A stretch of 64,000 nucleotides of DNA from an uncultured Collinsella sp. (lineage in GTDB: Bacteria; Actinomycetota; Coriobacteriia; Coriobacteriales; Coriobacteriaceae): assembly GCA_937925715.1 (NCBI GenBank), contig CALAMG010000017.1:186001-250000 (forward strand), given 5' to 3'. The position numbers and the translations under genes are program-made. Positions 58,432 through 64,000 of the stretch are shown here, piece after piece. Under the pieces are notes generated by a model. That model was not told the DNA's origin. It saw nothing but the letters and a program-made list of their open reading frames with translations, and made no database searches. The number at the start of each line of letters is the position of its first letter. Position 1 is the first letter of the stretch.

Positions 58432-59748
58432 TTATTCTTCCCACTCCAAATGGGAATCCTCCGATGCGCCTTCGCATACTCGCATGACCTCGATACCATG
58501 CGAGCGTGCGAACTCGACGAGCTCTGCGTTGCGGGCGTTTATGGTGCCGAAGGCGGAGGGGCACACGATAAGGCGCGCGCAGTGGACGAGGAGCTCTTTG
58601 GCGCGGGCTATGGTTTTATCCCCGATCGGCTCGAAGGCGCGCTCGGCCACGCATTCCGTCGCCAGGTCGCGCGCGAGCTCGCAGTCGATGTCCCCTTCGT
58701 GCAGAACGCCCGCGTAGAACGCCTTGCCCTGTCGGATGAGCTGGCGAAACACAGCCGACCCCGTACCTGCGCCAGCGATGACGAACGTGTGCGCATCGCC
58801 GTGTGGGCGCCCAATTTCCACGCTGCCGAAGCGCTCGTTGAAGGTGCCATGTTTAAGGCCGTAGAGCTCGCCAATCGTCTCGCGCGTGAATATGTCCTCG
58901 GGTGCGCCGGCGCGGAAGACCCGGCCGTCCTTCACGCAAATCACCTTGTCGGCGCTTTTCTGCGCGAGCTCGAGTTCGTGGATGGACATGATGATAGCCA
59001 CATTCCGCGATTTCGCAAGGTGGCGAAGTATTCGCAGCAGGTCGATCTGGTAGCGGATATCGAGATACGACGTGGGCTCGTCGAGCACGAGCACGCGCGG
59101 ATCCTGCGCGATGGCGCGTGCGAGCATGACGCGCTGGCGTTGCCCGTCGCTTATCTGCATGAAGTCGCGCTCGGCGAGCTCTTCCACATGTGCGGTTTTC
59201 ATGGCCTCGTCGACCCGACTATGGTCGTCGGGCGAGAGTGTGCCCATTCGCCCGGTGTAGGGATGTCTTCCCGCCTCTACGATATCGCGGCAGGTGAGGA
59301 GCTCGGTCCGGGGGCGATCTGTCAGCATAACGGCAAGGTTCCTTGCGAACTCCGCCGTCTTCCATCGGGAAATCTCCCGTCCGTCGAGCTCGACCGCGCC
59401 GGCAAGCGGTGCAAGATGGCGTGTGATGGTTTTCAAGATGGTCGACTTGCCCGAGCCGTTCGGCCCGATGAGCGCCACGACGTCGCCCGCGCGAACCTCC
59501 AGATCGACACCTTCGACTACGACCTTCTTGTCGTAGCCCGCCGACAGGTCGCTTATGCGGAAAAGCGGCGCTCCGTCAGCCTGCGTTTCGACCGGGGTTT
59601 CGAGGTTCGACTGCGCTCGGAGGAGACGTTCCGCGCGCAGTTCCGCACGAGCCGAAAGTGCCTTCTCGCGCTTTCGTGCGAGCTCAGGACTGTCTAAGTA
59701 TGGAATGTCCCCTCCGAGCGTTTTGGGCCGCGGCACGAATTCCCCCAT
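58432..59748 (-). CDS. FecE/BtuD-type ABC ATPase with extra C-terminal domain
   Basis: This 438-residue ATPase of iron-chelate, haem or cobalamin importers has Walker A GPNGSGKST at 95-103, signature SDGQRQRV at 200-207, Walker B VLVLDEPTSYLD at 219-230 and the H-loop histidine in IMSIHELE. Two features are odd. A 60-residue charged N-terminal extension contains the palindrome-encoded peptide at residues 19-37. A roughly 125-residue C-terminal domain (from about 312, TFVIAGAGTGSAVFRQLIRQ, then LIVCPSAFG) looks like a separate alpha/beta fold. Its start codon abuts the permease stop. Confidence 0.88.
   Translation of the reverse strand: MGEFVPRPKTLGGDIPYLDSPELARKREKALSARAELRAERLLRAQSNLETPVETQADGAPLFRISDLSAGYDKKVVVEGVDLEVRAGDVVALIGPNGSGKSTILKTITRHLAPLAGAVELDGREISRWKTAEFARNLAVMLTDRPRTELLTCRDIVEAGRHPYTGRMGTLSPDDHSRVDEAMKTAHVEELAERDFMQISDGQRQRVMLARAIAQDPRVLVLDEPTSYLDIRYQIDLLRILRHLAKSRNVAIIMSIHELELAQKSADKVICVKDGRVFRAGAPEDIFTRETIGELYGLKHGTFNERFGSVEIGRPHGDAHTFVIAGAGTGSAVFRQLIRQGKAFYAGVLHEGDIDCELARDLATECVAERAFEPIGDKTIARAKELLVHCARLIVCPSAFGTINARNAELVEFARSHGIEVMRVCEGASEDSHLEWEE
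59639..59693. repeat. Second copy of the GTTCCGCACGAGCCGAA palindrome, inside coding sequence
   Basis: The 55 bases share the left arm AGTTCCGCACGAGCCGAA exactly with the element at 49768-49821, and share TTCGTGCGAGC and AGGACTGT on the right; the tip differs. Here the element lies in frame in the N-terminal extension of the ABC ATPase and encodes residues 19-37 (DSPELARKREKALSARAEL). Confidence 0.8.
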
Positions 59749-60789
59749 CTACCTCACCCGCTTCTTCAACATGAGCGCGATAACCACCGGCGCGCCGAAG
59801 ATGGCGGTGACGGCGCTGATGGAAAGCTCGACGGGGGAGAACAGCGTGCGCGCGATCAAATCGCAGCCCGCGCAGAAGATGGCGCCTCCCAAGAAGCACG
59901 CAGGAATCACGCGGATGGGCTTCGACGACTTCAGCGCCGACTTAACGAGATGCGGAACCGCGATGCCTACGAACGACACCGGACCAGCGAACGCGGTCAC
60001 GCAGGCGGAGAGCATGCTCGCTAGAAGGACGAGCACCACGCGGAAGCGTGCGACGTTCACGCCGACGCTTTTCGCGTAGGCTTCTCCCAGCTGGAAGGCG
60101 GAAAGGGGCTTCGATATCGCGAATACGCATGCGCTCACGGTGATCACCACGACCGCGATGACCGCGATGTCGTCCCAGCTCGAACCCGAGAAGCTACCCA
60201 AAGACCAGTTGTGCAGGTTCACGATGGACTGGTCGTCGGCGAAGGCGATGAGAAAGTTCGTCGCCGCCGAGCAGATGTATCCCACCATGACGCCCGCCAC
60301 GATGAGCATGGCCATGGAACTTATGCGCCGTGCGATGAGGAGCACGAAGCCGATGGTGATAAGCGATCCCAGAAACGCTGCGGCCACCATGGCCGGCGAG
60401 GACATGGCCTGGTTCGCGCCCAGAAGCACGATCATCGTAAGCGCGACGACGAACTTTGCGCCCGAGGAGACGCCCAAGATGAACGGGTCGGCGATGGGGT
60501 TGTTGAAAAACGTCTGCAGCAGGAACCCGGAGAGCGAAAGTGCCCCGCCGAGAAGCACGGCTGAAAGCACGCGCGGCAGGCGAATCTCCCAGATGACTTG
60601 GCTTTCCATGGAATTGGCCGCGCCGCCCGAAAGGATGCCGGGGATGTGGTCTGCGGGCACGAGCACGCTCCCGATGCACAGGTTGGCCCCGACGAGCACG
60701 ATGAGGACAACAGCGAGCAGCGCCGTCACGACGCGACACCGTGCGACGCGCCCCGATTCGTCGTATGCCATGGAAAGTCGGCTTCTCAT
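59749..60789 (-). CDS. FecCD/BtuC-type ABC permease
   Basis: This 346-residue permease of the siderophore, haem and B12 importer class has about nine to ten helices. Family motifs include RLPRVLSAVLLGGALSLSGFLLQ, NPIADPFILGVSSGA, and the ATPase-contact region near LGEAYAKSVGVNVARFR. AFAGPVSFVGIAVPHL is intact. It starts four bases after the substrate-binding-protein stop and its TAG abuts the ATPase start, so the three transport genes form one unit. Confidence 0.93.
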   Translation of the reverse strand: MRSRLSMAYDESGRVARCRVVTALLAVVLIVLVGANLCIGSVLVPADHIPGILSGGAANSMESQVIWEIRLPRVLSAVLLGGALSLSGFLLQTFFNNPIADPFILGVSSGAKFVVALTMIVLLGANQAMSSPAMVAAAFLGSLITIGFVLLIARRISSMAMLIVAGVMVGYICSAATNFLIAFADDQSIVNLHNWSLGSFSGSSWDDIAVIAVVVITVSACVFAISKPLSAFQLGEAYAKSVGVNVARFRVVLVLLASMLSACVTAFAGPVSFVGIAVPHLVKSALKSSKPIRVIPACFLGGAIFCAGCDLIARTLFSPVELSISAVTAIFGAPVVIALMLKKRVR

Positions 60790-60793
60790 GGTG

Positions 60794-62365
60794 CTAGCCG
60801 AGCTTCCTCAGATAATGGAAGTCGCTCGCGTCATCGCCGGTGAACGCCCCGTGCAGCTCGTCGATAATGTCGGCGGTAGAAGTCATCTGCTGGTACATGT
60901 CGGCGCTTGTGACCCAGACGTTGCCGTTCTTCACGGCTTTGAACTGCGACAATAGCGCGTTTTTGCTTACGAAGTCGTTTAAGGTGGCAACCGATTCGTC
61001 GATGGTGCCGTTGTAGACGATGATGTCGGCATCCTTCGCCGTCGCGTAGAAGCGCTCCATTTCGAGCGTTACTGACGAACCTGACGTCGACGCCGTCTGC
61101 GCGTCATCGAGCGCGTAGTTGCCGCCTGCAAGCTCGATCATCTGCGCCACGTAGTCGCCCGCCCGCCGCGTGACGGCGGCCCCGTTCGAGTTAATGTAGA
61201 AATACGCCACGGTTTTACCTGACGACGCAAGCCTCGACGTTTGCTCGACGCGGGCCTTCTGCTCGTTGAACAGGTGCGCGGCCTCGTCTTCCTTGTCGAA
61301 CAGGACGCCGAAAAGCTTAATCCACTCGACGCGCCCGAGTGCTTCGGGCTCGCTCGACGACTGTTCGGTGAGCACGACGAGTCCGAGCTTCTGCAGCTTT
61401 TCCTTCACATCGGGCGTGTGGTTGATCATAGTGTTCTCGATGGCGAGCGTGCAGCCCGAGGCCGATATTCGCTCGTAGTCGGGCGCGCTGTACTTGCCGC
61501 CGTAGGCGATCGCCCCACTTTCGAGCGCGCTTTTGAAGCCCGCGACCGAGCAATCGTCGGCCTTCGTGCCCGACATAATGATATTGTCGTTCGCATCGAG
61601 CGCGTCGACCAGGCACATCGTCGCCGACGACACGAGGTACACCTTGTCGGCGGGGCGCCTTATGACCGCGATGTCGGAGCTCAACCCATCAGGTACCTTT
61701 GCATTTTGCGGCACCACGAGGAAGCGCTCCCCGTTCGAAATGCAGATAAGCCGCAGGCCGCCTTCGTACTCGTCGACAGTGAAGTGCTCGGCGTATTCAA
61801 GCTGAAGCGTCCCCGTCGGCTTCCAGCCGCAGCCCAAATCGGCGTTGTGGAAGTCGGCCGCGGCGTTTGAAGCCGTTCCCGCAGGGGAGCCGCCGCTTGC
61901 TTCGTCGCCCGATTTCTCCTTCATGGTGGATGAATCGAAGTGGAGCGTGTAGTCGATGGTGTGCGGCGTTGACATGGCGACGGTCTCGGCCGACACGGCG
62001 ATGTCCTCGTCGAGCGTGACGGGTATCTCGAACGTGGAGTTGCCGCCGTCGTTTACGGGCGCGTAGTCCACGCCGTTGACGGTCATTTTGTCGTAGTTCG
62101 AACTCGACCAGGTGATGGTCGCGGTGTAGGTGTCGCCATCCTTCACAATTGTGGTGGGTGAGGCGATGCTTGCGCGCCCTGACCCACCGGAGAGCGAGAC
62201 GCTCACAGTGTATTCCTGAGAGCCTGCCGTGCCACCGGTCGCGTTCGGGCTCGCACTGCACCCCGCGAAGGGAAGCGCGAGCAGGGCGACGAGAACGCAG
62301 GCGATCGCGCGCACCGCGATGCTGCGACGCTTCCTGCTTTCCCCCTTGGGAAGAATCGACCGCAT
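60794..62365 (-). CDS. ABC substrate-binding lipoprotein with N-terminal extra domain
   Basis: This is a 523-residue lipoprotein (signal peptide, lipobox LPFAGC with Cys36). Residues 50-150 form a beta-rich domain (YTVSVSLSGGSGRASI, TWSSSNYDKMTVNG) that is not part of the binding protein. A Ser/Gly linker follows, then a class III periplasmic-binding fold with the helical backbone region QKARVEQTSRLASSG. Class III proteins bind siderophores, haem or cobalamin. The extra domain resembles the adjacent small lipoprotein, suggesting a relay to the receptor. Confidence 0.85.
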   Translation of the reverse strand: MRSILPKGESRKRRSIAVRAIACVLVALLALPFAGCSASPNATGGTAGSQEYTVSVSLSGGSGRASIASPTTIVKDGDTYTATITWSSSNYDKMTVNGVDYAPVNDGGNSTFEIPVTLDEDIAVSAETVAMSTPHTIDYTLHFDSSTMKEKSGDEASGGSPAGTASNAAADFHNADLGCGWKPTGTLQLEYAEHFTVDEYEGGLRLICISNGERFLVVPQNAKVPDGLSSDIAVIRRPADKVYLVSSATMCLVDALDANDNIIMSGTKADDCSVAGFKSALESGAIAYGGKYSAPDYERISASGCTLAIENTMINHTPDVKEKLQKLGLVVLTEQSSSEPEALGRVEWIKLFGVLFDKEDEAAHLFNEQKARVEQTSRLASSGKTVAYFYINSNGAAVTRRAGDYVAQMIELAGGNYALDDAQTASTSGSSVTLEMERFYATAKDADIIVYNGTIDESVATLNDFVSKNALLSQFKAVKNGNVWVTSADMYQQMTSTADIIDELHGAFTGDDASDFHYLRKLG

Positions 62366-62369
62366 GGCG

Positions 62370-62903
62370 TTACTTCAGTGCGTCGGCGCGCAGATCGACG
62401 CCGGCGGATTCGAACACGAGCGTGCGGTCGTACCACTGCTCTTTTCTAATACTCCACGCGGCGCAGGCGGTGTCCTCGTCGAGCGCTTCAACGGGCACGT
62501 CGTAGGTGTACTTGCCTTCCGCGTTTTCCACATAGGGGATGAAGTCGGCCTCGCTCGCGGCGGCAGCCTCGTCGCCCGTGCCCATGAAGAGCTTGCCGTA
62601 GCCCGTGCCGGAAAGCGTCATCACGCAGTGCATGGAGCCGTTTTCCACGATGAGCTGGGCGTCCACAATCCTGAACATGTTCGAGCTGGAATCTACGGTG
62701 ATCGGATAGGTGCCGTCGGTCACCTTGTCGGCGGTGATGGGGGCAGCGCTTGCGCCCTCGGGCGCATCGGCCGCCTGTTCGGTCTTTTCCTGGGAATCGG
62801 CATCGCTTGCCTTTGCGCTGTCGATTGAATTTCCGCCGCAGCCGGCGAGCGAGAACGCGAAAAGCGCCGCTGACAGGGCGAAGGCGAGGGTTTTCTTCAA
62901 CAT
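62370..62903 (-). CDS. Small lipoprotein, single extracytoplasmic domain
   Basis: This is a 177-residue lipoprotein with signal peptide MLKKTLAFALSAALFAFSLAGC (lipobox LAGC, Cys22, shown across the cleavage region), a Ser/Asp/Glu-rich spacer, and a beta-rich domain from about residue 65. The domain includes SNMFRIVDAQLIVENGSMHC, TLSGTGYGKLFMGTGDEA and AWSIRKEQWYDRTLVF. Proteins of this type occur next to iron and corrinoid transporters in anaerobes, but I know no proven function. AAAGGAA precedes the ATG at 62903; a longer frame upstream lacks a signal. It lies between cbiK and the binding protein. Confidence 0.8.
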   Translation of the reverse strand: MLKKTLAFALSAALFAFSLAGCGGNSIDSAKASDADSQEKTEQAADAPEGASAAPITADKVTDGTYPITVDSSSNMFRIVDAQLIVENGSMHCVMTLSGTGYGKLFMGTGDEAAAASEADFIPYVENAEGKYTYDVPVEALDEDTACAAWSIRKEQWYDRTLVFESAGVDLRADALK

Positions 62904-62966
62904 GGAGGGGGTTCCTTTCAATCGCTTCGACCGCCCGCGCCGTGCGGTGGGCTGACGGGATGCGAA

Positions 62967-63013
62967 TGCAACGGGCATGCGCCGTCAGTCGGGGAAGGCG
63001 CATGCCCGTTGCA
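62967..63013. repeat. 17-base perfect inverted repeat between cbiK-like and lipoprotein genes
   Basis: Arms at 62967-62983 and 62997-63013 are perfect complements (TGCAACGGGCATGCGCC) around 13 bases. An overlapping second hairpin (GCACGGGG/CCCCGTGC, 63011-63039) competes with its outer end. No T-tract follows on the minus strand, so an attenuator or mRNA-stability structure in the 145-base intercistronic gap is more likely than a simple terminator. Confidence 0.65.
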
Positions 63014-63048
63014 CGGGGACGCGACCGGCGCCCCCGTGCGCGGCGAGT

Positions 63049-63975
63049 TTACAGCTTGGCGATGGCGTCGTCCACGTGCGAGACGTAGATTTCGTCGACC
63101 GCGACGTTCTGTCCCAGACCCTGGAGCAGGCACGTCACTTCGAAGCCGGCGGCCACGAACTTCGCAGCCCAGCTGTCGGGGTCGGTCTCGTCTGCCATGT
63201 CGTTGTTCGCGTGGTCGCCCGCGACCACCATGAACGGCGCGAGCACGGCCTTCTTGTAGCCTGCGGCGCTCGCGGCGGCGATAACATCCTCGCAGGTCGG
63301 TTCAGCCTCGACGGTGCCGACGAAGAACTGCGTCAAGCCCTCGTTCTTAAACACTTCCTGCATCTTGGCATAGTCGGCGTTGGAATCGGCTTCGGTGCCG
63401 TGACCCATGAGGCACAGCGCCGTCTTGCCGTCGTCGAAGGACGCCATGTTCTCCTTAATGGCTGCGGCCACCTTCTTGTAGTCGTCGTCGGAGGTGAGCA
63501 GCGGGTCGCCGAGCGAGATCTTGTCGAACTTGTCGGCGTACTTGTCGAGCTCGTCTTTCACGTCGGTGTATTCCAGGCCACCCATGAGATGCGTCGGCTG
63601 CACGACGATTTCCTTCACGCCGTCTTCCACGCAGCGGTCGAGCGCCTCGGTCATGTTGTCGATCGTGATGCCGTCGCGCTTCTTCAGCTTGTCGATGATG
63701 ATCTGCGCGGTGAAGGCGCGGCGGATGTCGTAGTCCTGCCAGTACTTCTCGCGGATAGCGTCTTCGATGGCGCCGATGGTAATGTGGCGCGAGTCGTTGT
63801 AGCTCGTGCCGAAGCTCGTGACGAGGATGACCGGCTTCACGGCCTTCTCCTTTTCACTCGATTTCTCGGAACTCGCGGAGGTGTTGGAGCAGCCCGCGAG
63901 CGCGACTCCGGCGAGCGCGACGGCTCCGGTTGCTGCGGCGCCCATGAAGCCGCGGCGTGACATCTGGTCGGACAT
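63049..63975 (-). CDS. Exported CbiK-type sirohydrochlorin cobaltochelatase-like protein
   Basis: This 308-residue protein is of the CbiK class, which inserts Co2+ or Fe2+ into sirohydrochlorin. Putative metal/catalytic residues are visible: His192 in CLMGHGT, glutamate in TVEAEPT (223-225) and His255 in VAGDHANND. Unlike cytoplasmic CbiK it carries a Tat-like motif SRRGFMG at 6-12, a hydrophobic stretch and a lipobox LAGC (Cys29). It should therefore be exported and probably lipid-anchored. Periplasmic CbiK forms with haem-related roles are known in Desulfovibrio. AGGAAAGG precedes the ATG. It is the first gene of the operon visible in this window. Confidence 0.88.
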   Translation of the reverse strand: MSDQMSRRGFMGAAATGAVALAGVALAGCSNTSASSEKSSEKEKAVKPVILVTSFGTSYNDSRHITIGAIEDAIREKYWQDYDIRRAFTAQIIIDKLKKRDGITIDNMTEALDRCVEDGVKEIVVQPTHLMGGLEYTDVKDELDKYADKFDKISLGDPLLTSDDDYKKVAAAIKENMASFDDGKTALCLMGHGTEADSNADYAKMQEVFKNEGLTQFFVGTVEAEPTCEDVIAAASAAGYKKAVLAPFMVVAGDHANNDMADETDPDSWAAKFVAAGFEVTCLLQGLGQNVAVDEIYVSHVDDAIAKL

Positions 63976-64000
63976 GGTTTTTCCTTTCCTCGGTTTGCCG

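Overview
The window is a visibly GC-rich, densely packed bacterial chromosome segment. Gene content, gene order (recG-rsmD-coaD, rpmF-plsX-acpP-rnc-smc-ftsY-ffh, alaS-ruvX-mltG-aroK, efp-nusB-xseB-tlyA-nadK-recN), a T-box ileS leader and frequent GTG/TTG starts point to a gut actinobacterium of the Coriobacteriia, most likely Collinsella or a close relative. This is inferred from protein flavour and synteny; there is no rRNA in the window.

Layout. 1-10.8 kb: a co-directional housekeeping block covering rRNA modification, CoA and lipid synthesis, ACP, RNase III, SMC and the SRP pathway, closed by a strong terminator after ffh. 10.8-16.3 kb: a DUF134-NifX metal-type regulator behind a duplicated palindromic operator, thyA-folA, an RNA methyltransferase, a MATE transporter, and a cobO gene interrupted by an early stop. 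16.4-29.7 kb: ftsH, a DUF523 protein, a glycerol dehydrogenase-like enzyme, T-box-controlled ileS, lspA-rluD, a membrane glycosyltransferase, a prepilin peptidase, dgt and rarA. 29.8-32.9 kb: a membrane-anchored coiled-coil protein, a degenerate RsbW-like protein, a SigB/SigF-type sigma factor and an AI-2E-type permease in one operon. 33-46.3 kb: alaS to aroK with a catalytically suspicious AroB-like protein, then an M24 peptidase, efp, an Asp23 protein, nusB, xseB, tlyA, nadK and recN.

46.3-54.3 kb is a fructose PTS locus: a divergent RpiR-type regulator, a fused EIIBCA permease, HPr, EI and two tandem 1-phosphofructokinase-like PfkB kinases. Together they would take up fructose as fructose-1-phosphate and convert it to the bisphosphate. 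The 550-base gap inside it holds two large inverted repeats. 54.4-58.3 kb: CCA-adding enzyme, two identical tRNA-Glu genes, a UPF0104 membrane protein and a TetR regulator.

58.3-64 kb is an accessory-looking minus-strand operon next to a decayed IS3-type transposase fragment. It encodes an exported (Tat-type, lipobox) CbiK-like chelatase, two lipoproteins that appear to share a domain, a BtuC/FecCD-type permease and a FecE-type ATPase with an extra C-terminal domain. I infer a tetrapyrrole or metal-chelate scavenging system, and it is the best candidate here for an under-described system. One palindromic element appears both in the noncoding gap of the PTS locus and inside the coding sequence of this operon's ATPase.
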